Assembly (NCBI RefSeq): GCF_900096975.1 | Contig: NZ_FMYQ01000013.1 | Location: 1-64,000, forward strand | Reading direction: 5' to 3' | DNA: 64,000 bases | DNA from: Paraburkholderia lycopersici | GTDB taxonomy: Bacteria; Pseudomonadota; Gammaproteobacteria; Burkholderiales; Burkholderiaceae | Part shown: positions 43,932 through 53,188 of the stretch, piece after piece | Layout: each line of letters starts with the position of its first letter | How positions within the stretch are numbered: position 1 is the stretch's first letter | Made by a program: the position numbers and the translations under genes | Notes under the pieces: generated by a model | Seen by the model: only the letters and a program-made list of their open reading frames with translations | What the model was told of the DNA's origin: nothing | Database searches by the model: none

Positions 43932-46304
43932 TTGTCTGAGTTCGAAGCGGGTTTTATTCTCACCCGCCATTGGCGCGATACGGGAGACATCACCGAGGTC
44001 GACTTCTGGCTCGCGACCGGGGCGGGCCCGCGCCAGTTGCGCCTGCGGGCGCAGCCGTCCGTCGCGTTCGTGCCGGCCGCGCAGGAAGCGGCTGCGCGCA
44101 TTGCACTGAAGAGCGACGCGCGCGCCGAGCTTCGACCGCTCTCGTTGCGCGACTTCCAGCGCCGCCCCGTGCTCGGCCTCTACTCGCCGCAATATCGCGC
44201 GTTGTCGGTGCACGCCAGACATCTCGCGAAAGCCGGCGTCGATGTCTACGAAGCCGACATTCAACCGCCCGAGCGCTACATGATGGAGCGGTTCATCACC
44301 GCGCCGGTCCTGTTTCGCGGCAATGCGGCAGAGGCCGAAGGCAAGCTGCTGCTCGACGGCGAGATGAAACCGGCAAACGGCTATCGCCCGCGCCTGAACC
44401 TCGTCTCGCTCGACATCGAAACGAGTGCCCGGGGCGAGCTGTATTCCATCGCGCTCGAAGGCTGCGGGCAACGCCAGGTCTTCATGCTCGGCCCCGCGAA
44501 CGGCGACGCAAGCGCACTCGACTTCGACTTCGAATACTGCGCGAGCCGCGCACAGATGCTCGAGTGCCTCAACGCCTGGATAGCAAAGCACGACCCCGAC
44601 GCCATCATCGGCTGGAATCTCGTGCAGTTCGACTTGCGCGTGTTGCACGAGCATGCCCGGCAAACCGGCGTGCCGCTGCGTCTTGGCCGCGGCGGCGAGG
44701 TCATGGAGTGGCGCGAGCACGGCATGCGCGAGAACCATTTCTTTGCGGGCGTGGCGGGCCGCCTCATCATCGACGGGATCGAGGCGCTGCGCTCCGCCAC
44801 CTGGAGCTTTCCGTCGTTCAGCCTCGAATACGTAGCGCAGGCGCTGCTCGGCGAAGGCAAGTCGATCGACAATCCGTATCAGCGCATGGACGAAATCCAG
44901 CGCCGCTTCGACGAGGACAAGCCCGCGCTCGCGCGCTACAACCTCAAGGATTGCGAACTGGTCACGCGTATCTTCGAGAAGACAGAGCTGATTGCCTTCC
45001 TGCTCGAGCGCGCGTCGGTGACGGGGCTGCCGGTGGACCGCAGCGGCGGCTCGGTGGCCGCGTTCACGCATTTGTATCTGCCGAAAATGCATCGGCTCGG
45101 CTACGTCGCGCCGAATCTCGGCGACGTGGTGGGCGAAAACAGCCCAGGCGGCTTCGTCATGGACTCGCGCCCGGGCATCTACGACTCGGTGCTCGTGCTC
45201 GACTACAAGAGCCTCTATCCGTCGATCATCCGCACGTTTCTGATCGATCCTGCCGGGCTGATCGAAGGCCTGAGCGCCCCCGGCGACGAAGCCTCCGTGC
45301 CGGGCTTCCTCGGCGCGCGCTTTTCGCGCGTGACGCACTGCCTGCCGGAAATCGTGCACCAGGTGTGGGAGGGGCGCGAGAATGCCAAGCGGCAGCACAA
45401 CGCTCCGCTTTCGCAGGCGCTCAAGATCATCATGAATGCGTTCTACGGCGTGCTCGGCTCGACCGGCTGCCGTTTTTTCGATCCACGCCTCGCCTCGTCG
45501 ATCACGATGCGCGGACACGAGATCATGCGCAAGACGCGCCAGCTCATCGAGGCGCAGGGCTACGACGTGATCTATGGCGATACCGATTCGACCTTCGTCT
45601 GGCTCAAGCAAGCGCACAGCGAGGCCAGCGCCGCGGAAACCGGCAAGCGGCTCGTCGAACACGTTAATGCATGGTGGAAGGGCGATCTGCAAGAACGTTT
45701 CGGTCTCCAAAGCGCTTTGGAGCTTCAGTTCGAGCGCCACTATTCGCGCTTTCTCATGCCCACGGTGCGCGGCGCCGAGGAAGGCAGCAAGAAGCGTTAC
45801 GCCGGCCTCACGCTCGCGAAGGACGGGCGAGAAGAGGTCGTGTTCAAAGGTCTCGAAACCGTGCGCACCGACTGGACGCCGCTCGCGCAGGCGTTCCAGC
45901 GCGAGCTTTACCGGCGCATTTTCCAGCGCGAGCCGTATGTGGAATACATTCGCGACTATGTGCGACGCACGCTCGACGGCGAGATGGACGACCAGCTCGT
46001 CTACCGCAAACGCCTGCGACGGCCGCTCGCCGGGTACCAGCGCAACGTGCCGCCGCACGTGCGAGCAGCGCGCGTGGCCGACGAGTTCAATCGCGCGAAG
46101 GGGCGCCCGCTCCAGTATCAGAACGGCGGCTGGATCAGCTATGTGATGACGACGGCCGGACCCGAGCCGCTCGAAACGCTGAGCTCGCCGCTCGATTACG
46201 CGTTCTACGTGAGCCGGCAGCTACGGCCCGTCGCGGACGCGATTTTGCCCTTCCTGCGCGAGGATTTCGATACCGTCATGTCGGGGCAGCGGAGCTTGTT
46301 CTGA
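43932..46304 (+). CDS. polB: DNA polymerase II (family B)
   Basis: 790-residue family-B DNA polymerase, the size of E. coli Pol II (783). Exonuclease motifs: SLDIETS (Exo I) and IGWNLVQFDL (Exo II). Polymerase motifs: DYKSLYPSIIRTF (motif A), KIIMNAFYGVLGS (motif B) and YGDTDSTFV (motif C). All catalytic aspartates are present. In E. coli the enzyme is SOS-induced and acts in replication restart and translesion synthesis. The start is TTG at 43932 with a CGGAG site upstream. No LexA box of the CTGT-N8-ACAG kind was noticed in the short upstream gap. Confidence 0.93.
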   Translation: MSEFEAGFILTRHWRDTGDITEVDFWLATGAGPRQLRLRAQPSVAFVPAAQEAAARIALKSDARAELRPLSLRDFQRRPVLGLYSPQYRALSVHARHLAKAGVDVYEADIQPPERYMMERFITAPVLFRGNAAEAEGKLLLDGEMKPANGYRPRLNLVSLDIETSARGELYSIALEGCGQRQVFMLGPANGDASALDFDFEYCASRAQMLECLNAWIAKHDPDAIIGWNLVQFDLRVLHEHARQTGVPLRLGRGGEVMEWREHGMRENHFFAGVAGRLIIDGIEALRSATWSFPSFSLEYVAQALLGEGKSIDNPYQRMDEIQRRFDEDKPALARYNLKDCELVTRIFEKTELIAFLLERASVTGLPVDRSGGSVAAFTHLYLPKMHRLGYVAPNLGDVVGENSPGGFVMDSRPGIYDSVLVLDYKSLYPSIIRTFLIDPAGLIEGLSAPGDEASVPGFLGARFSRVTHCLPEIVHQVWEGRENAKRQHNAPLSQALKIIMNAFYGVLGSTGCRFFDPRLASSITMRGHEIMRKTRQLIEAQGYDVIYGDTDSTFVWLKQAHSEASAAETGKRLVEHVNAWWKGDLQERFGLQSALELQFERHYSRFLMPTVRGAEEGSKKRYAGLTLAKDGREEVVFKGLETVRTDWTPLAQAFQRELYRRIFQREPYVEYIRDYVRRTLDGEMDDQLVYRKRLRRPLAGYQRNVPPHVRAARVADEFNRAKGRPLQYQNGGWISYVMTTAGPEPLETLSSPLDYAFYVSRQLRPVADAILPFLREDFDTVMSGQRSLF

Positions 46305-46323
46305 TTCCGGGCGCGCCCTATCC

Positions 46324-47736
46324 CTATCGCATGCGCTCGATGAATCGCCAGAGCGCGTCGTCCGTCGAGTACGGCGCGTTGAAGCGAAACCACGCGCTCG
46401 GTTCATCGTCGGGACGAAAATAGGAGCCCGGGGCGAGCCAGATGCCGTCGCGCAGCGCCGCCGTGGCAATCGCCCCGGCGCGCTCGGGCTCGACGGCAAG
46501 GCGCGCCCATACGAAGAGGCCAGCGCGAGGACGATGGAACACCTCCAGCCCGAGCGCGTCCAGCCGCTCCTCCACGCACGCGTGCGCGGCCTTCAGCCGC
46601 TCGTTCACGAGCTCGACATGCCTTGCGTGGCGGCCTTCCAGCAATACCTTGTCGACGATGCGCTCGATCGTCGCCGACGACGTGAGCCCAACCGCCATCT
46701 TCGCGCGCGCCAGTTCGCGCAGCACGTCGCGCTCGGCGACGACGTAGCCGCAACGCAGCGAAGGCGTGACCGTCTTCGAAAAGCCGCCGACGTACAGCAC
46801 GCGCTGCAGGCCTTCCATCGCCGCAAGCAGGGGCGCGCCGGTCGGCGCCAGCTCGCGGCTCACGTCGTCCTCGACGACCCACATGCGCTCGCGCTCGGCG
46901 ATCTGCAGCAGGCGGAACGCGTTGGCCATCGTATACGTCGCGCCCGTGGGGTTCTGCAGCGTCGTGTTCACGAAGATCGCCTTCGGCTGGCGGGCGGCCA
47001 CCTGGCGTTCGAGCGCCTCAATATCGAGCCCCGCCGGCGTACGCGGCACGCCGTGCACCGCGAGCCCCGCAAGCTTGAGGATCTGCAGCAGGTTGCAGTA
47101 GCCGGGGTCTTCCACGAGGACCGAATCGCCCGGGCGCAGCAGCGTGCGCACGATGAGGTCGAGCGCCTGCGTCGCGCCCTGGGTGAGCAGGACGTTGGAC
47201 ACCTCGACGGGCAGCCCTTGCCGGTCGAGCTGGGCCGCGATGCGCTCGCGCAGCGGCGCGTAGCCGTAGGGGTGCCCATAATCGCCAAGGCGCACCGCGG
47301 GTACACGGCTCGTTGCGCGCAACGCGTGATGCAGGCCGCTCTCGTTGATCCATTCGCCCGGCATCCAGCCGCAGCCAGCCTTGATGGGCACCGAGTGGTC
47401 CGCGAATACGTCGGAGAGCAGCCACGTGGCCGTGAGCGTGGGCGGCTGCCAGCCCGTCACGCTTGCGCGCGCCGGCTCCGCACTTTCGCTGCGCGACGCC
47501 ACGCGGTAGCCCGAGCCGCGCCGTGCGACGACGAGGCCCATCGAAACGAGCCGGTTGTACGCCTCCGTCACCGTGTAGGTGGAAAGCGCGTGCGTTTGCG
47601 CGAGCTGCCGCACCGAAGGCAGCAGCGCGCCCGCGCGCAGGGTTTGCGCCTCGATGGCGCGCGTGAAGGCCAGCACGAGTTGCTCGACGAGCGTGGCCGA
47701 AGCGCCGCGGCCGCGCTCCAGTGCGAGTTCGATCAT
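46324..47736 (-). CDS. MocR-family regulator (GntR head, aminotransferase-like body)
   Basis: 470-residue regulator. The N-terminal GntR winged helix (about residues 12-75, with GALLPSVRQLAQTHALST) is joined to a fold-type I PLP-dependent domain. The PLP lysine lies in GGFSKTVTPSLRCGY, with the conserved DPGYCN and EDDVSREL segments. Such proteins sense PLP-linked amino compounds and usually control an adjacent aminotransferase. Here the divergent gene is an omega-amino-acid transaminase, so that is the likely target. It is convergent with polB, 19 bp apart. Confidence 0.93.
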   Translation of the reverse strand: MIELALERGRGASATLVEQLVLAFTRAIEAQTLRAGALLPSVRQLAQTHALSTYTVTEAYNRLVSMGLVVARRGSGYRVASRSESAEPARASVTGWQPPTLTATWLLSDVFADHSVPIKAGCGWMPGEWINESGLHHALRATSRVPAVRLGDYGHPYGYAPLRERIAAQLDRQGLPVEVSNVLLTQGATQALDLIVRTLLRPGDSVLVEDPGYCNLLQILKLAGLAVHGVPRTPAGLDIEALERQVAARQPKAIFVNTTLQNPTGATYTMANAFRLLQIAERERMWVVEDDVSRELAPTGAPLLAAMEGLQRVLYVGGFSKTVTPSLRCGYVVAERDVLRELARAKMAVGLTSSATIERIVDKVLLEGRHARHVELVNERLKAAHACVEERLDALGLEVFHRPRAGLFVWARLAVEPERAGAIATAALRDGIWLAPGSYFRPDDEPSAWFRFNAPYSTDDALWRFIERMR

Positions 47737-47833
47737 CTGGGAGAAAAGAATGCGATGCGAGGGAAAGCCCGAGCGATTCGATCGCTGACCAATACAGTTG
47801 GCGCGAATTGTCCAGCACGGTTTCCAGATCAGT

Positions 47834-47848
47834 ATAGAGACTGTCTAT
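47834..47848. promoter_or_regulatory. Near-perfect dyad between mocR and transaminase, candidate operator
   Basis: ATAGAGACTGTCTAT is a 15-bp dyad with a single mismatched pair. It lies 98 bp upstream of the MocR start and 58 bp upstream of the transaminase ATG. The position suits the MocR protein; the match is inferred from position only. Confidence 0.5.
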
Positions 47849-47905
47849 GCCGTCGTTCAAGTCCGGACGCTACAGTTGCATGAAACCCACCTGAGGAGGA
47901 AACCC

Positions 47906-49234
47906 ATGACTTCGCGCCCCGTCATCGACGATCTCTCGTCGTTCTGGATGCCGTTCACGGCCAACCGCCAGTTCAAGGCCGCGCCGCGCCTGCTCGAATC
48001 GGCCAAGGGCATGTACTACCGCACGACCGACGGCCGCGAAGTGCTCGATGGCAGCGCGGGGCTCTGGTGCGTGAACGCGGGCCACGCGCGCGAGGAGATC
48101 GTCGCGGCGATCGCCCAGCAGGCGGCGACGCTCGATTTCGCACCGACCTTCCAGATGGGCCACCCGCTCGCGTTCGAAGCGGCAAGGAAGGTCGCCGAAG
48201 TCATGCCGGCCGGGCTCGACCGCGTGTTCTTCACGAACTCCGGTTCGGAATCGGTCGATACGGCGCTCAAGATCGCCCTCGCCTACCATCGCGCGCGCGG
48301 CGAAGGCCAGCGCACGAAGCTCATCGGCCGCGAGCGCGGCTATCACGGCGTGGGTTTCGGCGGCATCTCGGTCGGCGGCATCGGCGCCAACCGCAAGGCG
48401 TATTCGGGGCAACTGCTGCCCGCCATCGATCATCTGCCGCACACGCACAGCCCGGAGCACAACGCGTTCTCGAAGGGCCAGCCCGCGTGGGGCGCGCACC
48501 TCGCCGACGAACTCGAGCGCATCGTCGCGCTGCACGATGCTTCGACGATCGCCGCCGTGATCGTCGAGCCCGTGGCAGGGTCGACCGGCGTGCTGATTCC
48601 GCCGCAAGGCTATCTGCAACGCCTGCGCGAGATCTGCACGAAGCACGGCATCCTGCTGATCTTCGATGAAGTCATCACGGGCTTCGGCCGCCTCGGCAAG
48701 GCGACCGCCAGCGAGTATTTCGGCGTGACGCCCGACATCATCACGATGGCCAAGGCGATCAACAATGCCGCCGTGCCGATGGGCGGCGTGGCCGCAAGCC
48801 GCACGATTCACGACACCATCGTCAACGGCGGCGCACCGGGCGCGATCGAGCTTTTCCATGGCTACACGTACTCGGCGCACCCGCTCGCCGCCGCGGCCGC
48901 GATCGCAACGCAAGACCTGTATCGCCGCGAAGGCCTTTTCGCGCGCGCCGAAGCGCTCGCGCCGAAGTTCGAAGCCGCCGCACACGCATTGCGTGGCGAA
49001 AAGCACGTGAAAGACGTGCGTAATCTCGGGCTCGTCGCCGGCGTCGAACTCGAATCGCGCGATGGCGCGCCGGGCGCGCGCGCCTACGAGGTCTTCGTGA
49101 AGTGCTTCGAGGCGGGCGTGCTGATCCGCTTCACGGGCGACATTCTCGCGTTCTCGCCGCCGCTCATCGTGAGCGAGGAAGAAATCGCGCGCCTGTTCGG
49201 CACGGTGCGCGACGTGCTCGCCACGGTGCAGTAA
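47906..49234 (+). CDS. Omega-amino acid:pyruvate aminotransferase
   Basis: 442-residue class-III PLP-dependent transaminase that moves an amino group from a terminal amine such as beta-alanine to pyruvate. Seen: TNSGSESVDTALKIA, ERGYHGVGFGGISVGG, LIFDEVITGFGRLG (PLP-contact Asp) and MAKAINNAAVPMGG with the PLP lysine. Length and motifs fit the Pseudomonas omega-amino-acid:pyruvate enzyme. A GAGGAGG site lies 7 bp before the ATG at 47906; the longer upstream frame overlaps the control region. It ends in a strong terminator. Confidence 0.92.
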   Translation: MTSRPVIDDLSSFWMPFTANRQFKAAPRLLESAKGMYYRTTDGREVLDGSAGLWCVNAGHAREEIVAAIAQQAATLDFAPTFQMGHPLAFEAARKVAEVMPAGLDRVFFTNSGSESVDTALKIALAYHRARGEGQRTKLIGRERGYHGVGFGGISVGGIGANRKAYSGQLLPAIDHLPHTHSPEHNAFSKGQPAWGAHLADELERIVALHDASTIAAVIVEPVAGSTGVLIPPQGYLQRLREICTKHGILLIFDEVITGFGRLGKATASEYFGVTPDIITMAKAINNAAVPMGGVAASRTIHDTIVNGGAPGAIELFHGYTYSAHPLAAAAAIATQDLYRREGLFARAEALAPKFEAAAHALRGEKHVKDVRNLGLVAGVELESRDGAPGARAYEVFVKCFEAGVLIRFTGDILAFSPPLIVSEEEIARLFGTVRDVLATVQ

Positions 49235-49305
49235 TACGCGATGCGCGTGCGAGGGCGCGAGCCCTTGCATGCCTGCACGCTCCCTGCGGCGATGCGGCGC
49301 ACGGA

Positions 49306-49335
49306 CGGCCCGGGCTCTTCGGGCCGCTTTTTTTT
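49306..49335 (+). terminator. Rho-independent terminator after the transaminase gene
   Basis: Perfect stem CGGCCCG / CGGGCCG with a 7-base loop, followed by C and eight T residues. It lies 72 bp after the transaminase stop and closes that transcript. Confidence 0.85.
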
Positions 49336-49474
49336 GCGGGCCGCCCCTTTTCAGGCGAGAGGATTGCGCGGTCGGGCCGGTATGGGCCGCATTCACGGTT
49401 CAAGCACCGAACGCGCCATCGGCGTATCGTTGCCCTATCCGTCACACCTTGCTATTGCGCCAGGAGGGAATCCC

Positions 49475-49723
49475 ATGAAGATGCCAATCCGCACAGGCAC
49501 GCATATCGAGGGCATCCACTGGATCGCCGAGTATCTGGAAGCGACCCGTCAAATCCGCGTACTCCGCGACGGCCGCGAGGTCGACATCATCCCCGCGCCA
49601 CCGGCCATGTTCGGCGAGGAACGCGACGCCGGATCGGCCAGCGACGCCGCCAGCCGCGCCGAAGAAGCCGCGCTGCTCGCATGCCTGCGCCGCTATGTGG
49701 CCGACGTACAACCGGAAGAGTAG
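49475..49723 (+). CDS. Small protein of unknown function
   Basis: 82-residue soluble protein, not recognised. An AGGAGGG ribosome-binding site lies 6 bp before the ATG at 49475, which supports expression. The N-terminal half has beta-strand-like segments (HIEGIHWIAEYLE, IRVLRDGREVDII) and the C-terminal half is an Ala/Glu-rich helix (AASRAEEAALLACLRRYV). There is no signal peptide. It lies between a terminator and the convergent pca operon. Confidence 0.6.
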   Translation: MKMPIRTGTHIEGIHWIAEYLEATRQIRVLRDGREVDIIPAPPAMFGEERDAGSASDAASRAEEAALLACLRRYVADVQPEE

Positions 49724-49805
49724 GACTCTTGAGCGTTGCCCCGGCGGAACGGAAAAAGGAAAGAAGTCAGGGCAACCCGCCCCGCGCTGCCCTCATGCAC
49801 GTGGC

Positions 49806-50195
49806 TTAAGTCTGTTCGCCGTCCTGCTCGCGGAAAATGCGATCGGCGAGATGGAACGCCGAATTCGCCGCCGGTACGCCGCAGTAAATGGCGGTCTGCA
49901 GCAGCACTTCCTTGATTTCGTCGCGCGCGACGCCGTTGTTGCGCGCCGCGCGCAGATGCAGCGCGAGCTCCTCGCTGCGGTTGAGCGCGACCATCATCGC
50001 AATCGTGAGCAGGCTGCGCGTGTGGCGCGGCAAGCCTTCGCGTGTCCAGATCTCGCCCCATGCATAGCGCGTGATGAGGTTCTGGAATTCCTCGGTCACG
50101 TCCGTGCGATTCGCGAGGGAGCGATCGACATGCGTGTCGCCCAGCACGGCGCGGCGCACCTGCATGCCCGCTTCGTAGCGTTCTTCGTCGTTCAT
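49806..50195 (-). CDS. pcaC: 4-carboxymuconolactone decarboxylase
   Basis: 129-residue AhpD-like enzyme that decarboxylates 4-carboxymuconolactone to 3-oxoadipate enol-lactone. Seen: VDRSLANRTDVTEEFQ, the catalytic region YAWGEIWTREGLPRHTRSL, and EIKEVLLQTAIYCGVPAA. The ATG at 50195 overlaps the pcaD stop by one base (TGATG); a GTG one codon earlier is also possible. It is the last gene of the pcaIJBDC operon and is a separate protein, not fused to PcaD as in some other bacteria. Confidence 0.92.
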   Translation of the reverse strand: MNDEERYEAGMQVRRAVLGDTHVDRSLANRTDVTEEFQNLITRYAWGEIWTREGLPRHTRSLLTIAMMVALNRSEELALHLRAARNNGVARDEIKEVLLQTAIYCGVPAANSAFHLADRIFREQDGEQT

Positions 50196-50983
50196 CACGC
50201 CCCCAGCAGGAAATCCACGACGATCTTGTTGTACTCGTCCGCGAGCTCGACGTTGGAGATGTGTGCGGCGTTCAGCTCGGCATAGCGCGCGCCCGGCACC
50301 GACGCGGCCAGTTCACGGCCCTGCGCGGGCGTGGCGGCCAGATCGTGCGTGCCCGAGATCACCAGCGTGGGCGCCTTGATCGATCCAGCCTCGCCGCGCA
50401 GATCGGCCGCGTTGATCGCTTCGCAGTTCGAAGCGTATCCCTCATTGTCGGTATGCACGAACACGTCGCGCACCTGCGACATGACGAGCGGATTGCGCGC
50501 GATGAATTCGGCCGTGTACCAGCGTGGCAGCACCGCGTCGACGAGCGCGAGCATGCCTTCGCTGCGCGCCTTCGCCGCACGCGGCACCCACACCTCGGGC
50601 GTCCCGATCTTGGCGGCCGTGTTGCAAAGCACGAGACGATCGATGCGGTTGCCGTAACGTGCGCCAAGACCCACGCCCGTCAGACCACCCATCGAGACGC
50701 CCGCGAAATGCGCGCGCTCGATGCCGATCTCGTCGAACAGACCGATCACGTCGCCCGTCAACTGCTCGATCGTGTACGGGCCCTTGGGCGCCGCCGAGTG
50801 GCCATGGCCGCGCGTGTCGTAGCGCAGCACGCGGAAGTGCTTCGTGAATCCGGCGATCTGCGGGGCCCACATCGACATGTCGCTACCGAGCGAATTCGAC
50901 AGAACCACCCACGGCGCCGTGCGGTTTTCCGCACCGTCGATGCGGTAGAACAACTGCGTGTCGTTGACGGCTGCGTAAGGCAT
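50195..50983 (-). CDS. pcaD: 3-oxoadipate enol-lactonase
   Basis: 262-residue alpha/beta hydrolase that opens 3-oxoadipate enol-lactone to 3-oxoadipate. The nucleophile lies in GVSMGGLTG, with LSNSLGSDMSMW (oxyanion-hole region) upstream, a SGTHDLAAT segment (acid residue) and a histidine in NAAHISN. The ATG at 50983 has a GAGGAG site upstream and begins at the usual family position. It is coupled to pcaC downstream and lies 29 bp from pcaB upstream. Confidence 0.92.
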   Translation of the reverse strand: MPYAAVNDTQLFYRIDGAENRTAPWVVLSNSLGSDMSMWAPQIAGFTKHFRVLRYDTRGHGHSAAPKGPYTIEQLTGDVIGLFDEIGIERAHFAGVSMGGLTGVGLGARYGNRIDRLVLCNTAAKIGTPEVWVPRAAKARSEGMLALVDAVLPRWYTAEFIARNPLVMSQVRDVFVHTDNEGYASNCEAINAADLRGEAGSIKAPTLVISGTHDLAATPAQGRELAASVPGARYAELNAAHISNVELADEYNKIVVDFLLGA

Positions 50984-51012
50984 GCGTGTTACTCCTCGAG
51001 TGTCTTCAATGA

Positions 51013-52380
51013 TCAATGGGAAGCGCGTTGTTTTGCATTCGTTTCGTACGACGCGAGCACCGCATCGACGAAAGCGTGCGCCTCGCCCACGTAGCTGGCC
51101 GGATCGAGCAGCGCCTTCAGGCGCGCTTCGTCCAGATGCCGGGTGACGGCGGGGTCCGCCGCGAGGACTTCGTAGAGCGAGCGGCCGCTTTGCACCGCGG
51201 ATTTCGATGCGTGCTCAACGAGATGATGCGCATCGAGGCGGCCGATCTGATCGCCGAGCGCGAGCATCACCGCCTCGCCGAGAATGAGACCGTGCGTCGC
51301 GTCGAGATTCTCTGCGAGCCGCCCGGGCCGCACTTCGAGACCGGCCGCGATCTGTTCGATCTGCGCGAGCGCGCCGCCAGCCAGGCGCGCCAGATCGGGC
51401 AGCGCATCCCATTCCGCTTGCCAGCCGCCCAGCGCGCGCTCGTGCTCCTGAACCATGCCGGCGAACACGGTCGCGACGAGGCCCGGCGCGCGCGTCGCAG
51501 CCGTCAGGACGGCCGCGCACCCCACCGGATTTCGCTTGTGCGGCATGGTCGAGGAGCCGCCCTTGCCCGCCGCGGCCGGTTCGGCCAGCTCGCCGATTTC
51601 GGTCTGCATCTGCAGGGAGATGTCGCGGGCAATCTTGCCTAGCGTACCGATGAGCATGCCGAAGAACGATGCGGCCTCGGCAATGCGGTCGCGCTGCGTG
51701 TGCCACGGCAACGCAGGCAACGCAAGACCGAGGTCCTGTGCCAGCGCGGCGCTTACTTTCGGCGCGGCGTCGCGCAGGCTGGCGAGCGTGCCTGCCGCGC
51801 CGCCGAACTGCAGCACGAGTGCGCGCTCGCGCAGCGCGGCAAGCCGTTCGCGATGACGCAGCATGGCGTCGAGCCATTGCGCGAACTTCAGGCCGAGCGT
51901 GATGGGCAGCGCCTGCTGCAGCCACGTTCGCCCTACCGCGGGCGTCGTCCGATGCGTGCGCGCGAGGCCCGCCAGCGTCGCGCAGGCCGTGTCGATGCCG
52001 CGCTCGATGAGCGCGAGCGTGTCGCGCAACTGCAGCACGGTGGCCGTATCGATGACGTCCTGGCTCGTGGCGCCCCAATGTACGTATTTGGCGGCCTCGG
52101 GGTCCGCAGCCTTCACGCGCGCCGTGAGCTGCTTGACGAGCGGAATCGCCAGATTGCCGCCGAGCGCGGCGTCGCGTGCGAGCGCCTGCGCGTCGAGCTG
52201 ATCCGCCGAGCAGGCCGCGACGATCGAGGCCACGGCCGGCTGCGGAATCACCCCGTGTGCGGCGCTGGCGCGCGCCAGCGCCGCCTCGACGTCCAGCATG
52301 CGTTGCAGCGTGGCATCCGGCGACCAGACCGCGTTCATCGGTCCGGTCCCGCAGATCAGGCTCGTGAGGCGTTCAATCAT
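51013..52380 (-). CDS. pcaB: 3-carboxy-cis,cis-muconate cycloisomerase
   Basis: 455-residue fumarase/aspartase-superfamily enzyme that lactonises 3-carboxy-cis,cis-muconate. The superfamily signature GGSSTMPHKRNP is present, with HWGATSQDVIDTA and GRTWLQQALPITLG typical of the PcaB branch. The last residues are KQRASH. It is 131 bp from pcaJ, in the same minus-strand operon. The protocatechuate 3,4-dioxygenase genes (pcaGH) are not in the window. Confidence 0.93.
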   Translation of the reverse strand: MIERLTSLICGTGPMNAVWSPDATLQRMLDVEAALARASAAHGVIPQPAVASIVAACSADQLDAQALARDAALGGNLAIPLVKQLTARVKAADPEAAKYVHWGATSQDVIDTATVLQLRDTLALIERGIDTACATLAGLARTHRTTPAVGRTWLQQALPITLGLKFAQWLDAMLRHRERLAALRERALVLQFGGAAGTLASLRDAAPKVSAALAQDLGLALPALPWHTQRDRIAEAASFFGMLIGTLGKIARDISLQMQTEIGELAEPAAAGKGGSSTMPHKRNPVGCAAVLTAATRAPGLVATVFAGMVQEHERALGGWQAEWDALPDLARLAGGALAQIEQIAAGLEVRPGRLAENLDATHGLILGEAVMLALGDQIGRLDAHHLVEHASKSAVQSGRSLYEVLAADPAVTRHLDEARLKALLDPASYVGEAHAFVDAVLASYETNAKQRASH

Positions 52381-52511
52381 GGAAAGTGGTGCGAGGAAAA
52401 TACAGGCGTTCAGTACAGATCAGATGGCCGGTGGCGCGGCAACCAGCGGCGTGGGCCGCCGGCCGCCGCGCCACGAACGCGCGCGGTGCGCAAGTCGTGC
52501 ACGCCGCCAGT

Positions 52512-53171
52512 TTACGCTGCGCTGCGATTCCGCGTCGCGTCGATCAGCGGCACGCCGGCGAGCTTCTGGAGCGCGTCGAAGTCGATGTCCGAATAGATCT
52601 CGCGCACGGCGAGCCCTTCGGGCGTGACGTCGAGCACGGCGAGGTCCGTGTAGATGCGGCCCACGCAGCCCACGCCCGTCACCGGATAGGTGCATTCGCT
52701 CACGAGCTTGCTTTCGCCCTGCTTCGTGAGCAGCTCCATCATGACGAACACCTGCTTGGCGCCAAGCGCGAGGTCCATTGCGCCGCCCACGGCCGGAATG
52801 GCGTCGGGCGCGCCCGTATGCCAGTTCGCGAGGTCGCCTTTCACCGACACCTGGAACGCGCCGAGCACGCAGTAGTCGAGATGGCCGCCGCGCATCATCG
52901 CGAACGAGTCTGCATGGTGGAAAAACGCGCCGCCCTTGAGCAGCGTGACGTGCTGCTTGCCCGCGTTGATGAGTTCGTCGTCTTCCTCGCCGGGCGCGGG
53001 CGCCGGACCCATGCCGAGCAGGCCGTTCTCGCTGTGCAGGAAAATTTCCTTGCCCGGATCGAGGTGGTTGGCGACCAGCGTGGGGACGCCGATGCCGAGA
53101 TTCACATAGGCGCCTTCGGGAATGTCCGCGGCCACGCGCTTGGCCATTTCGTCGCGATTCAGTCGTTTCAT
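52512..53171 (-). CDS. pcaJ: 3-oxoadipate CoA-transferase subunit B
   Basis: 219-residue beta subunit of the two-subunit CoA transferase that activates 3-oxoadipate with succinyl-CoA. The catalytic glutamate lies in the HSENGLLGMGPAP segment, and GIGVPTLVANHL is typical of family I. A GAGAGAGG site precedes the ATG. It lies 17 bp after pcaI and must pair with its product. The closely related SCOT enzymes (ScoB) act on acetoacetate; the pca context favours 3-oxoadipate. Confidence 0.9.
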   Translation of the reverse strand: MKRLNRDEMAKRVAADIPEGAYVNLGIGVPTLVANHLDPGKEIFLHSENGLLGMGPAPAPGEEDDELINAGKQHVTLLKGGAFFHHADSFAMMRGGHLDYCVLGAFQVSVKGDLANWHTGAPDAIPAVGGAMDLALGAKQVFVMMELLTKQGESKLVSECTYPVTGVGCVGRIYTDLAVLDVTPEGLAVREIYSDIDFDALQKLAGVPLIDATRNRSAA

Positions 53172-53188
53172 TGCCTCTCTCCGTTCCT

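Noticed and set aside
43884..46058. Very long open frame (724 codons) antisense to the DNA polymerase II gene
   Set aside because: Shadow frame produced by high GC at third codon positions; the opposite strand carries all polymerase motifs, and the antisense product is Arg/His-rich without any domain.
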